DNA of 64,000 nucleotides from Bradyrhizobium erythrophlei (GTDB lineage Bacteria > Pseudomonadota > Alphaproteobacteria > Rhizobiales > Xanthobacteraceae), in the NCBI GenBank assembly GCA_900129675.1, contig FSRD01000002.1, forward strand, positions 1,178,001-1,242,000, read 5' to 3'. How positions within the stretch are numbered: the stretch's first letter is position 1; each line of letters begins with the position of its first letter. Positions 7,635 through 16,376 of this stretch are shown here, one piece after another. Under the pieces are notes generated by a model that did not search any database, was not told the origin of the DNA, and saw only the letters and a program-made list of their open reading frames with translations. Both the position numbers and the translations under genes were made by a program.

Positions 7635-9263
7635 CTACGCCGCCGCGTTCGGAAAGCGGTAGCTCTTGAACTGGTCGCGCAGCGCGGTTTTCAGGATCTT
7701 GCCGGTGGCGGTGTGCGGGATGCCCTCGACGAAGGCGACGTCGTCCGGCATCCACCATTTGGCGATCTTGCCATCCATGAATTTCAGGATGTCTTCGCGC
7801 GTGGCCTTCTGGCCCTGCTTGAGTTGCACGATCAAGAGCGGCCGCTCGTCCCATTTGGGATGGTAGATGCCGATCACGGCCGCTTCCGCGACCGCGGGAT
7901 GGCCGACCGCGAGGTTTTCCAGGTCGATCGACGAAATCCATTCACCGCCGGACTTGATCACGTCCTTGGAGCGGTCGGTGATCCGCATATAACCGTGCGG
8001 GTCGATGGTGGCGACGTCGCCGGTGTCGAAATAGCCCTGCTCATCGAGGATGTTGGCATCGACGCGGAAATAGGCCTTTGCCACCGCAGGCCCCGAGACC
8101 TTGAGCCGGCCAAAGGTCTTGCCGTCCCATGGCAGTTCCTTGCCGGCATCGTCGGTGATTTTCATCTGGACGCCGTAGGGCGGGAAGCCCTGCGTCTGCA
8201 GGATATCGAGCTGCTCCTCGCCGGCGAGCTTGGCGAACGGAGGTTTCAGCGCGGCAAGCGTCCCGAGCGGGCTCATCTCGGTCATGCCCCAGGCGTGGCG
8301 CACCTGGATGCCCATGTCGAGAAACGACTTGATCATCGAGCGCGGCATCGCCGAGCCGCCGCACACCACCATCTGCAGGTGGGGCAATTTGAGGTTATTC
8401 GCCGCCATATGGTTCAGCAGCATCAGCCAGACGGTCGGGACGCCCGCGGTATAGGTCACCTTTTCGGTGTCCATGAGTTCGTAGACCGAGGCGCCATCGA
8501 GTTTCGGGCCGGGCATCACTAGCTTGGTGCCCATGGTCGGCGCGGAGAAGGCGATGCCCCAGCTGTTGGCATGGAACAGCGGCACCACCGGCAGCATTGT
8601 GTCACTGGCGGATGTGCCGAGCGCGTCTCTCGAGTTGGCGATCAGCGAGTGAAGCACGTTGGAACGATGCGAATACAGCACGCCCTTGGGATCGCCCGTC
8701 GTGCCGGAGGTGTAGCACATCGCCGCCGCGGTGTTCTCATCGAAGTCCTTCCACTCGAACTTGCCGTCGGCTTCGGCGATCCACTCTTCATAGGCGACCG
8801 CGTTCTTCAGCGTGGTCTGCGGCATGTGCGCCTTGTCGGTCAGCACGATGTAGCGCTCCACGCTGGGCAGGCTGCCGGCGATCTTTTCCAGCACCGGCAC
8901 GAAGGTGATGTCGACCATCACCACCCGATCCTGCGCGTGGTTGATGATCCACGATATCTGTTCCGGGAACAGGCGCGGATTGACGGTGTGGCAGACGGCG
9001 CCGATGCCCATGATGCCGTACCAGACTTCAAGGTGACGCCAGGTGTTCCAGGCGATGGTGGCGACGCGGTCGCCGAGCTTGATGCCGTCGCGCTCCAGCC
9101 GCTGCGAAACTTTCAGGGCGCGCGCGTGAATTTCGGCGTAATTGGTGCGATGAATGGGGCCTTCGACCGACCGCGTGACGACCTCTTGCGTGCCGTGATA
9201 CTTCGCAGCGTGCTCGATAATCCGGTGGCACAGCAAAGGCCAGTCTTGCATCAAACCAAGCAT
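7635..9263 (-). CDS. Medium/long-chain fatty acid--CoA ligase (AMP-forming)
   Basis: This 542-residue ANL-superfamily enzyme activates a carboxylate to acyl-AMP and then acyl-CoA. The P-loop-like motif CYTSGTTGDPKGVLYSH is near residue 180, the A5 motif HAWGMTEMSPLG near 325, the A7-A8 region YFDTGDVATIDPHGYMRITDRSKDVIKSGGEWIS near 415-450, and the catalytic lysine in the final HTATGKILKTALR. The internal VGTIAWN-type substrate region resembles fatty-acyl and arylalkanoate ligases; chain length is not predictable. The ATG at 9263 is chosen over an upstream ATG because gggaggg lies just before it. Confidence 0.88.
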   Translation of the reverse strand: MLGLMQDWPLLCHRIIEHAAKYHGTQEVVTRSVEGPIHRTNYAEIHARALKVSQRLERDGIKLGDRVATIAWNTWRHLEVWYGIMGIGAVCHTVNPRLFPEQISWIINHAQDRVVMVDITFVPVLEKIAGSLPSVERYIVLTDKAHMPQTTLKNAVAYEEWIAEADGKFEWKDFDENTAAAMCYTSGTTGDPKGVLYSHRSNVLHSLIANSRDALGTSASDTMLPVVPLFHANSWGIAFSAPTMGTKLVMPGPKLDGASVYELMDTEKVTYTAGVPTVWLMLLNHMAANNLKLPHLQMVVCGGSAMPRSMIKSFLDMGIQVRHAWGMTEMSPLGTLAALKPPFAKLAGEEQLDILQTQGFPPYGVQMKITDDAGKELPWDGKTFGRLKVSGPAVAKAYFRVDANILDEQGYFDTGDVATIDPHGYMRITDRSKDVIKSGGEWISSIDLENLAVGHPAVAEAAVIGIYHPKWDERPLLIVQLKQGQKATREDILKFMDGKIAKWWMPDDVAFVEGIPHTATGKILKTALRDQFKSYRFPNAAA

Positions 9264-9327
9264 AATCCCTCCCGCTTTTATTTCCTCGCGCATGACCGGC
9301 GGCCGGGCGCCTGATCATGGAACTGGC

Positions 9328-10438
9328 ATGAACTCTAGCGCGGAGAAAGCAAGTCGAAAATGGGCTAATGGCGCCTTTGGCCGCAGCACGGCGGCAATGG
9401 TTACCGCTGCCGCGGTGCTGCATTGGCTTGGCGGCGGTGTCGGACCGGCCGCGGCCTCGCGAAGGCCGGTGCCGGCGCCGTGGGACCTGTTCGGCAGCGG
9501 CCCGGTGAAGCTGCGCGGCACCGTCCACCGGCTGGCGATCCCGCTGCCGCGGCCACGCCCGGCCGAGGCGCCGCCTCGGGCGGCGTCTGAGACGTCCGAG
9601 CCCGGTCCGCCCGCGGCCGAGAAGCCGGCGCCCGCCGGGCCGCCCAAACCGGCCGAGCAGGCTGCCCCTGCCGCGCCGACACCCTCTGCCTGCCGGCTGG
9701 CGCTGACGGAGGACATCGCGATTGCCCCCAGCATTCCCGACATTCACGGCGCCGGCGGCTGCGGCGGCGAGGATCTGGTGCGGCTGGAGGCGATCGTGCT
9801 GCCCGACAAGTCGGCAGGTTTCGGTCAAGCCGGCGGCGATCCTGCGTTGCAAAATGGCGACGGCGATTGCCGACTGGATCCGCACCGACATCGCACCGCT
9901 GGCGCAAGGCCTCGGCAGCACGATCTCCGACCTCGACAATTTCGATTCCTTCGAGTGCCGCGGCCGCAACCGCGTCGTCGGCGCCCAATTGTCCGAACAC
10001 GGCCGCGCCAATGCGCTCGACGTGCGCGCCTTCAGGCTTGCCAACGGCCATTCGATCTCGCTGACCGATCGCACCGTGCCGCGGGACTTTCGCGAAACCG
10101 TGCTGCATTCGGCCTGTGGGCGATTCCCGACCGTGCTGGGCCCGGGGTCGGACTGGTACCACGAGGATCACATCCATCTCGATCTGATGGAGCGGCGCAA
10201 CAACTACCGGATCTGCCAATGGAATGTATACGATCCATTGCCGCAGACCGCGCCGCTGTTGCCGGCCGAGCGTCCGGAAGACGCGCCGCCGCGCGAGGTC
10301 GCCGCCAAATCCGACGCGGCCAAGCCCGTGAACCCGGACGACGCGAAATCCGATCCGGTCGGGCCCGAACCCGAGTCCAGGCCCGAGTCCAAGTCCAAGC
10401 CGGCAACAAAAAAGCGCCGGCAAAACCGGCGCTTTTGA
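9328..10438 (+). pseudogene. Extensin-like family protein, frameshifted
   Basis: The product would be a secreted protein of about 369 residues: a signal/membrane segment (about 18-40), a Pro/Ala-rich linker, then an extensin-like C-terminal domain. The first half (ACRLALTEDIAIAP, GAGGCGGEDLVRLEA) reads in one frame up to LPDK near 9810. The second half (VSVKPAAILRC, DFDSFECRGRN, GRANALDVRAF, WYHEDHIHLDLMERR) continues in the +1 frame. A single extra base, the T at 9811, accounts for the break. The domain resembles DD-/LD-peptidase-like folds and probably binds or cleaves cell wall. Whether this is a real mutation or a sequence error cannot be decided here. The coding end overlaps a bidirectional terminator. 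Confidence 0.8.
10407..10436. terminator. Bidirectional intrinsic terminator between extensin-like gene and L,D-transpeptidase gene
   Basis: The sequence aaaagcgccgg-caaaa-ccggcgctttt is a perfect 11-bp stem with an A-tract upstream and T-tract downstream, so it can stop transcription from both convergent genes. It overlaps the last codons of the plus-strand gene. Confidence 0.8.
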
Positions 10439-10456
10439 TCTCGTCACATCGGACGC

Positions 10457-11134
10457 TTACTGGAGGCTGTTGCCGCCGCCCTGCAGCGCCATCTGCGAAT
10501 TGAACGGCGAGTCGCCGTGCTTCGGCTCCAGCACAACCACGACCGTGCCAAGTCCGACGCGATCATAGAGATCGATCACGTCCTCGTTGGTCATGCGGAT
10601 GCAGCCGGAGGAAATCGACGCGCCGATATATTCCGGCTGGTTGGTGCCGTGAATCCGGAACAGCGTGTCCTTGCCGCCCGAGTAGAGATAGAGCGCGCGC
10701 GAGCCCATCGGATTGTCCGGTCCGGGCGCCACGAAGGTGGGAACGCCGAGCCGTTCGATTTCGCCCTTGGTCGGATGCCAGGGCGGCCACTCGGTCTTGC
10801 TGCCGACCTTGGCGATGCCGGACCACGCCATGGCTTCTTCGCCGACGGTGATGCCGTAGCGGATCGCCTTGCCGTCCTTCTGTACCAGATAGAGATAGTG
10901 GTTGTCGGAATCGACCACGATCGAGCCCGGGGCTTCCTTGCGGTGATAGTCGACGATCGCACGCCGGAAAGCTTCCGGCACCGGGGTCTTCACATAGGAG
11001 ACCTTGGCCAGCAGTTCCTTGTCGCGCGGTTTGAAATTGTTGGTGTTGGTCGCCTCGTAGGTCGCCCCCTGTATGCACCCCGACAGCATCAGGCCGGCGG
11101 CCAAGAGTCCCAACGTAACTTTGAGCGACGACAT
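10457..11134 (-). CDS. L,D-transpeptidase (YkuD family) lipoprotein
   Basis: A 225-residue protein starting MSSLKVTLGLLAAGLMLSGC, a classic lipobox signal, so it should be anchored in the outer or inner membrane facing the periplasm. The catalytic YkuD domain spans about residues 75-205, with RIHGTNQP and SSGCIRM; the Cys in that motif is the nucleophile. The enzyme makes 3-3 peptidoglycan cross-links or attaches proteins to the wall. The start at 11134 is preferred over a longer frame because it places the signal peptide at the N-terminus. It converges on the extensin-like gene, another wall-related protein, with a shared terminator. Confidence 0.88.
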   Translation of the reverse strand: MSSLKVTLGLLAAGLMLSGCIQGATYEATNTNNFKPRDKELLAKVSYVKTPVPEAFRRAIVDYHRKEAPGSIVVDSDNHYLYLVQKDGKAIRYGITVGEEAMAWSGIAKVGSKTEWPPWHPTKGEIERLGVPTFVAPGPDNPMGSRALYLYSGGKDTLFRIHGTNQPEYIGASISSGCIRMTNEDVIDLYDRVGLGTVVVVLEPKHGDSPFNSQMALQGGGNSLQ

Positions 11135-11534
11135 GTTCACTTCCAATCGAAGTCCTGCGTTCGCGGCGGCAATTTTGCGCCTCAAACGCGACGATTCCAT
11201 TAATCCCATTATCGTTGAAACTGGCCGCAATTCCAGTGCTTAGACGCCCGTCCCGCGCTGCGGGACGCCAGCTGTGGCTTTTTTGCCGCAAGTTTTGCGG
11301 AATACGGTTGATTTTTGGGCAGAGGTGAGGCTGCTGCCGAATCGTAGCCATGCCGCCGCCGCCCCACCGCCATAAATACGGGTCGGTGGTTAATGCGCCG
11401 GTCATCAAGCACTTGCCAGAATCGCGTTTAGTCCTGCTGGGTGGCCCCCTGGCGTTCTCGCGCGAAGTGGGTACCGGTTCGCGTAAGGAAAACGCGTCCA
11501 AACAAAGACTATCGCCCCGTTTTCGGAGTTGCCT

Positions 11535-12512
11535 ATGTTCTCAGTGTACGTCCCCTCCGAGTTTTCGCTCAAGAAAGTCGCTTCCCCCGATCCTGCAGCC
11601 TTGCCGGAAAATGCGGTCTGGATCGACCTGGTCAAGCCGACCGCCGAGGAGGATCACGCGGTGGAGAAGCTGGCCGGGATCGCGGTTCCGACCCGGGAGG
11701 ATATGCAGGAGATCGAGATTTCCAGCCGCCTCTATATCGAGAACAGCGCGCGCTACATGACCGCGACGCTGATGTGCCAGTCAGACACCGACATGCCCCG
11801 GACCACGGCGGTCACCTTCATCCTCGCGGGCCATCGTTTGGTGACGGTGCGCTACGACGCGCCGAAACCATTCGCGCTGGTCGAGAACAAGCTGGCGCGC
11901 GCATGCTCGCCCGGCATCACCGGCGAAATGGTGCTGGTCGAACTGCTCGACGCGGTGATCGACCGCTGCGCCGACATCCTGGAACGCGCCGGCGCCGACG
12001 TCGATCAGGTCTCCCACGACATCTTCGAGCCCGAAAGCGAGCGTCACGGCCACGCCAAGCAATATTCGCAGATCCTGATCGCGATCGGCCGCCAGGGGAA
12101 TTTGACATCGAAGGTCCGCGAAAGCCTGGTTTCGATCGGCCGCGTCGTCACCTTCCTGTCGGCGGTCATGGAAGGCATGAAATGGTCGAAGGACATGCGC
12201 GAGCAGCTCAAGACCATGCAGCGCGACGTCGCTTCGCTGACCGATCACGCCTCCTATCTCTCCAACAAGATCACCTTCGTGCTCGATGCCATGCTCGGCG
12301 TCGTCAATCTGGAGCAGAACAACATCATCAAGCTGTTCTCGGTCATGGCGGTGGTGTTGATGCCGCCGACTTTGATCGCCTCGATCTACGGTATGAACTT
12401 CAAGATCATGCCGGAGCTCGAATGGGCGCACGGCTATTCCTACGCGCTGGTGCTGATGGTGGCCGCGGCCGTGGTGCCGTATTTTCTGTTCAAATGGAAG
12501 AAGTGGCTGTGA
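11535..12512 (+). CDS. corA: CorA-type magnesium transporter
   Basis: A 325-residue CorA protein: a long cytoplasmic N-terminal domain and, near the C-terminus, two membrane helices with the family signature YGMNF at the end of the first helix (about residue 287). The short C-terminus KWKKWL is basic, as in CorA. It forms pentameric Mg2+/Co2+ channels in the inner membrane. The ATG at 11535 gives MFSVYVPSEFSLKKV; an upstream TTG is possible. The 400-bp gap to the L,D-transpeptidase should hold divergent promoters; I cannot identify an Mg-sensing leader. Confidence 0.9.
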   Translation: MFSVYVPSEFSLKKVASPDPAALPENAVWIDLVKPTAEEDHAVEKLAGIAVPTREDMQEIEISSRLYIENSARYMTATLMCQSDTDMPRTTAVTFILAGHRLVTVRYDAPKPFALVENKLARACSPGITGEMVLVELLDAVIDRCADILERAGADVDQVSHDIFEPESERHGHAKQYSQILIAIGRQGNLTSKVRESLVSIGRVVTFLSAVMEGMKWSKDMREQLKTMQRDVASLTDHASYLSNKITFVLDAMLGVVNLEQNNIIKLFSVMAVVLMPPTLIASIYGMNFKIMPELEWAHGYSYALVLMVAAAVVPYFLFKWKKWL

Positions 12513-12687
12513 GGCGGCGTGGAAGCCGCATTGCGTTAAGCGATCTTCATCCCGAATACGCAGCGACGTAAAGCTGTGGTTAGGGAATGGAACCTGCCCC
12601 AATTCCTCCGCTAAAATTTGAGCATTGCGCTGAACGATTGAGCCAAACTTGTCTGCGATAACGCCTGCCTCAGGTCGCGAGGACACA

Positions 12688-12906
12688 ATGGTTGAGAGAG
12701 TCACAATGTCAGGACGCAACGTCATTGAGTTTGCGCGCTATCAACAGGACCGCGCCGCCGGCAAGGCACAGGCGATCGCGGCCCGGCTTTGCCGGCATTG
12801 CGGTGCTGCGCTTTTGGACGGCGAGAACGAAGACGAATGTTCCAGCGCGTTCAACATCGAGGCGCCGCGTCTGCGCGGGATAACGCGGAAATTTTATGCG
12901 GATTGA
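12688..12906 (+). CDS. Small zinc-ribbon-like hypothetical protein
   Basis: A 72-residue protein with CRHCG followed by a later Cys (DECSS), which could form part of a zinc site; only three cysteines are visible. The ATG at 12688 follows cgaggacaca, a usable ribosome-binding site, and another ATG at 12706 is possible. The N-terminal RNVIEFARYQQDRA may form a helix. I do not recognise a characterised family. It lies alone between corA and an intergenic repeat. Confidence 0.6.
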   Translation: MVERVTMSGRNVIEFARYQQDRAAGKAQAIAARLCRHCGAALLDGENEDECSSAFNIEAPRLRGITRKFYAD

Positions 12907-12939
12907 ATTGTCGAGCCGCAAACGACGCCGTCGTGCACC

Positions 12940-13033
12940 GTAGGTGGGCAAAGGCGCGCTTTGCGCCGTGCCCACCATCTATCACCTACCCGCATCCAGA
13001 AGGGTGGGCACGGTTCGCTTTGCCCGCCCTACG
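12940..13033. repeat. Intergenic inverted repeat (gtaggtgggcaaa...tttgcccgccctac)
   Basis: The outer arms are gtaggtgggcaaaggcgcgc and gcacggttcgctttgcccgccctac, with an inner arm gccgtgcccacc. A fragment of the same type (gtaggggtgggca) occurs near 24822. Confidence 0.65.
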
Positions 13034-13055
13034 AGACGGGTGAATCACGAATGCC

Positions 13056-13808
13056 CTACACGTGCTGGCCGCCGTTGATGTGGATCTCGGCGCCGTTCAC
13101 GTAGGAACTGGTTTCCGTGCACAGCACATAGATGATCTTCGCCACTTCGTCGGGCGTGCCGAGTCGGTGCATCGGGATCTGCTGCTCGACGATCTTCTCG
13201 GTGCCCGGCGACAGGATCGAGGTGTCGATCTCGCCCGGCGCGATCGAATTGACGCGGACGCCGATACGGCCAAAGTCGGATGCCATTTCACGCGTCAATG
13301 ACGCCAGCGCCGCCTTCGAGGTTGCGTAAGCCACTCCGGCAAAGGGGTGAACGCGGGAGCCTGCGATCGAGGTGACGTTCACCACCGACCCCTTGGCGGC
13401 CTTCAATTCCTCCATCAGCCCGCGTGCCATCATGATCGGCGCAAAGAAATTGACCCGAAAAACATGGCTCCAGGTATCGATGTCGGTATCCATGGTGCCG
13501 AGCCGCCCGCCGCCCGCGGCCTTCGGCGAAATCGCGGCGTTGTTGACCAGCGCATGCAGTTCGCCGGTCCCGATTCGCTGCCGAATTTCAGAAATCGCCC
13601 GCGTGGTGTCGGCGTGGTCGGCGAGGTCCACCTGGATGTGATCTTCCGGACCGGCGCCCCAGGGGCATACTTCCGGAAAGGCGTGCCGGGAGCAGGTGAT
13701 GACGCGCCAGCCGGCACTGGAGAACCGGATTGCAGTAGCATGGCCGATACCACGGCTGGCGCCGGTCAGCAGCAGCGTGCGTCGGGGCGCGTTGGATGAA
13801 GAAGGCAT
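13056..13808 (-). CDS. SDR family NAD(P)-dependent oxidoreductase
   Basis: A 250-residue classical short-chain dehydrogenase. The nucleotide-binding TGASRGIG is at about residue 15, NNA at about 90, the active-site Ser in NVTSIAGS and the YxxxK catalytic pair in YATSKAALA at about 160. The C-terminus NGAEIHINGGQHV is typical. The N-terminal MPSSSNAPRRTLLLTGAS suits cytoplasmic location. Substrate is unknown; the closest functional analogues reduce 3-oxoacyl or small carbonyl compounds. It lies just downstream of pdxH on the same strand with a 21-bp gap and may be co-transcribed. Confidence 0.85.
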   Translation of the reverse strand: MPSSSNAPRRTLLLTGASRGIGHATAIRFSSAGWRVITCSRHAFPEVCPWGAGPEDHIQVDLADHADTTRAISEIRQRIGTGELHALVNNAAISPKAAGGGRLGTMDTDIDTWSHVFRVNFFAPIMMARGLMEELKAAKGSVVNVTSIAGSRVHPFAGVAYATSKAALASLTREMASDFGRIGVRVNSIAPGEIDTSILSPGTEKIVEQQIPMHRLGTPDEVAKIIYVLCTETSSYVNGAEIHINGGQHV

Positions 13809-13829
13809 GGAGGCTTCAGTCTTTCGAGA

Positions 13830-14471
13830 TCAGGGATAGAGCCGCACTTTGCTCCAGCCATCGGCCGGAGCATCGCGGCGGAATTCGATGCGGTCGTGCA
13901 GGCGGAACGGTCGGTCGTGCCAGAACTCGAAACGGGTCGGCGCGATGCGCCAGCCGCTCCACCCGGGCGGGCGCGGCACCTCTCCGATCACATGCTTGGC
14001 GGCGATCAGCGCGATCGCCTGTTCGAACGCAAACCGGCTTTCCAGCGGTTGCGACTGCTTGCTGGCCCAGGCGCCGATCTGGGCCTGCCTCGGCCTTGTG
14101 GCGAAATAGGCGTCGGCTTCGGCGTCCGTCACCGGCGTGACGCTGCCGCGAATGCGGACCTGGCGGCGCAGCGATTTCCAGTGAAATAGTAAAGCCGCCT
14201 TAGGATTTGCGGCAAGTTCGCGGCCCTTTGGGCTCGCGATGTGGCTGTAGAATACGAAACCGTCGGTGTCATAGCCTTTCATCAGCACCATGCGGACATC
14301 AGGCAATCCATCGGCATCGACGGTCGCCAGCGCCATGGCGTTGGGATCGTTGGGCTCGGACTTCACCGCCTCCGCAAACCACTCGCCAAACAGCGCAAAC
14401 GGTTCCGCGGCGGCGGTAAAATCACCCGATGTTAACGGTGTCGGGTGTTTGATGGAGGTTGTGTCAGTCAT
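13830..14471 (-). CDS. pdxH: Pyridoxamine/pyridoxine 5'-phosphate oxidase
   Basis: A 213-residue FMN enzyme that makes pyridoxal 5'-phosphate from PNP or PMP. Family motifs are present: NAMALATVDADGLPDVRMVLMKGYD, FVFYSHIASPKGREL, AALLFHWKSLRRQVRIRG, and the late PPGWSGWRIAPTRFEFWHDRPFRLHDR. The C-terminus is RLYP instead of the usual RLAP/RLSP, a small substitution. The ATG at 14471 is chosen because the upstream extension overlaps the divergent lipoprotein gene's promoter region. Likely co-transcribed with the downstream SDR gene. Confidence 0.93.
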   Translation of the reverse strand: MTDTTSIKHPTPLTSGDFTAAAEPFALFGEWFAEAVKSEPNDPNAMALATVDADGLPDVRMVLMKGYDTDGFVFYSHIASPKGRELAANPKAALLFHWKSLRRQVRIRGSVTPVTDAEADAYFATRPRQAQIGAWASKQSQPLESRFAFEQAIALIAAKHVIGEVPRPPGWSGWRIAPTRFEFWHDRPFRLHDRIEFRRDAPADGWSKVRLYP

Positions 14472-14513
14472 GTCAGGAGTCCAGAGTTGCGTCCGTTCGC
14501 GTCCGAGAGCGCG

Positions 14514-14548
14514 TTGCAGTCCCACTATAGGCTCGCCCTATATAGGAC
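14514..14548 (+). promoter_or_regulatory. Possible promoter for the small lipoprotein gene
   Basis: TTGCAG at 14514-14519 and TATATA at about 14539, separated by about 19 bp, could be a sigma-70 promoter pointing right. A palindrome-like ctatagg...cctatatagg lies between. The assignment is by eye only. Confidence 0.3.
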
Positions 14549-14594
14549 ATGGGGACGCATTGGCCTATCGGCGATCCGGCCGGCCGGCGCGGTG

Positions 14595-15005
14595 ATGACA
14601 CTGATTCTAATTGGCGTTGGCGCAGGCGGCTGCAGCCTGTCGCGCCCGGATGCCGCCCTTGCCAAGATGGATGCCAACGAGGTCACGGGTTCGCTTCGGA
14701 CGGCACCTGCCGGCGCGCCGGCGCCGACCGAGAGCGATCTTGCCTTTGCCCGCAATGCCGCCTCAGACGTCCTGACCAAGGGCGACAAGGATTCCAGCCA
14801 GCCCTGGGAGAACCCCGAGACCGGCGCCCGCGGCTCGGTGACGCCGCTGGCCGAGGCCTATTCCGCGGAGGACGGCCGTACCTGCCGGGATTTCCTGGCC
14901 AGCTACGTCAACGGCCGTGCGGAACGGTGGCTGCAGGGCGCCGCCTGTAAATCCAGCCATGGCCGTTGGGAAATTCATACGCTAAAGCCTTGGAAGCAGG
15001 GTTGA
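14595..15005 (+). CDS. Small lipoprotein, RT0821/Lpp0805-type surface protein family
   Basis: A 136-residue protein with a hydrophobic start and lipobox-like GAGGCSLSRP. A conserved C-terminal region follows: WENPETGARGSVTPL, CRDFLASYVNGRAERWLQGAACKSSHGRWEI. That pattern, with paired cysteines and Trp/Arg, matches small surface-antigen-like proteins of alphaproteobacteria. The frame is open upstream to 14445 and the first residues at 14595 lack basic residues, so an earlier start (TTG at 14514 or 14487) is possible. Divergent from pdxH. Likely an outer-membrane lipoprotein of unknown role. Confidence 0.7.
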   Translation: MTLILIGVGAGGCSLSRPDAALAKMDANEVTGSLRTAPAGAPAPTESDLAFARNAASDVLTKGDKDSSQPWENPETGARGSVTPLAEAYSAEDGRTCRDFLASYVNGRAERWLQGAACKSSHGRWEIHTLKPWKQG

Positions 15006-15126
15006 GAACTCTCCAAAAGCGTTCCAAGGCAGTTGCAAAAATGCCACTGAGACCCCAAATGAAGTGAAAGCGGGCGAATTGCCCGTCCATTTCAGGTTTG
15101 ATTTTCCCGTGAAGGAGACGTGACGG

Positions 15127-16092
15127 ATGCGCGACCCCTATGAGGTCTTGGGGGTGCAGCGGGGCGCCAGCGCTGCGGCGATCAAGAGCGCCTATCGCAA
15201 GCTCGCCAAGAAGCATCACCCCGACAGCAACAAGAACGATCCGAAGGCCGCGGAGCGTTTTTCCGAGCTCAACTCGGCCAACGAGATCATCGGCGACGAG
15301 GCCAAGCGCAAGCAGTTCGATCGCGGCGAAATCGACGCCGATGGCAAGCCGCGCTTCCAGGGCTTTCCCGGCGGCGACCCGCGCGGCCGCGCCGGTGCAG
15401 CCGGCGGGTTTGAATCCCATACCTTCCGCACCGGCGGCGGCCCCGGCGGCATGGGCGGCGCGGGGTTCGAGGACATCCTCAACAGCATGTTCGGCGGCGG
15501 GGCCGCCCGGGGCGGCGCGCGGGCCGGCCGAAGCAGTCCGTTTGAGTTCGACACCGGCGGGATCGGGCTCGACCTCGATCTCAGCGTCGCCATGACGGTG
15601 TCGCTGGAGGAGGCGGTAAAGGGTGGGGAGAAGCGCGTCCGGTTGCCGAACGGCAAGGAACTCAATGTCAAAATCCCGGCTGGCGTCGTGGCCGGTCAGC
15701 AGATCCGGCTCAAGGGGCAGGGCGAGACGGCGCATGGCCATCCCCCCGGCGATCTCCTGATCACGGTCAGCATCGCGGCACATCCGTTCTTCAAGGTCGA
15801 CGGCAGCGATCTGCGCGTCGATCTGCCGATCACGCTGTATGAAGCCGTGCTTGGCGGCAAGGTTCGCGTGCCGACGCTCGGCAGCGCGGTCGAACTGTCG
15901 ATCCCGAAAAACACCTCCAGCGGCCGCACGTTCCGCCTCAAGGGCAAGGGCCTGCCGAAGCCGGGCGGTGCGGGCGACCTCTATGTCACGACCCGCATCA
16001 TCCTGCCCGACGGGAACGATGCCGAGCTTGAGGCATTGATGCAGAGGTGGCGCGACGGACACCCCTATAATCCACGCAGTGATCTCAGCTGA
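15127..16092 (+). CDS. DnaJ C-terminal-domain co-chaperone (CbpA-like)
   Basis: A 321-residue Hsp40. The J domain spans residues 1-65, with DPYEVLGVQRGAS, YRKLAKKHHPD (the HPD triad that stimulates DnaK) and FSELNSANEIIGDEAKR. A Gly-rich linker (about 85-140) follows, then the two beta-barrel substrate-binding domains of DnaJ_C (about 150-310). The Cys-rich zinc finger of DnaJ is absent, so this is a type II (CbpA/DjlA-like) co-chaperone. The ATG at 15127 is preceded by gaaggagacg. Stand-alone, not next to dnaK. Confidence 0.88.
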   Translation: MRDPYEVLGVQRGASAAAIKSAYRKLAKKHHPDSNKNDPKAAERFSELNSANEIIGDEAKRKQFDRGEIDADGKPRFQGFPGGDPRGRAGAAGGFESHTFRTGGGPGGMGGAGFEDILNSMFGGGAARGGARAGRSSPFEFDTGGIGLDLDLSVAMTVSLEEAVKGGEKRVRLPNGKELNVKIPAGVVAGQQIRLKGQGETAHGHPPGDLLITVSIAAHPFFKVDGSDLRVDLPITLYEAVLGGKVRVPTLGSAVELSIPKNTSSGRTFRLKGKGLPKPGGAGDLYVTTRIILPDGNDAELEALMQRWRDGHPYNPRSDLS

Positions 16093-16376
16093 GCAAAAAA
16101 GAGCCTGTAAAAAAGGGCGGCCTCGAGAGGGGGACCAGCGCGGTACAAAAACCCAATCGAGGCCGCTTGCGCCGATCGGCGGATCGAGCGCTACTCATTT
16201 TCGCGTGATCACCCAGTGCGATAATGAGACGCGTCGATGTCTTGATTCCAGATTTTCGATGTCAGAATTTGGACTGGGGTGATAACTGCCGGCCTGATCC
16301 GCTCCGGTTGAATCAGTACGGCTTCCAGCCATCGTTTTGACGTAACCGACGTCATTGCGCGCGATCGCGCGATCGA
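16093..16376. other. Intergenic gap with a long inverted repeat
   Basis: No gene is evident. gcggcctcga at about 16119 and tcgaggccgc at about 16156 could pair around a loop of about 30 nt, after an A-rich stretch. It could be a weak 3' structure of the dnaJ-like transcript. The rest shows nothing recognisable. Confidence 0.35.

Noticed and set aside
9292..10503. Programmed frameshift in the extensin-like gene
   Set aside because: No slippery heptamer or downstream structure near 9811; a simple extra base explains it better.
11135..11534. Mg2+ riboswitch before corA
   Set aside because: No recognisable M-box or similar core; the gap contains only ordinary promoter-like DNA as far as I can tell.
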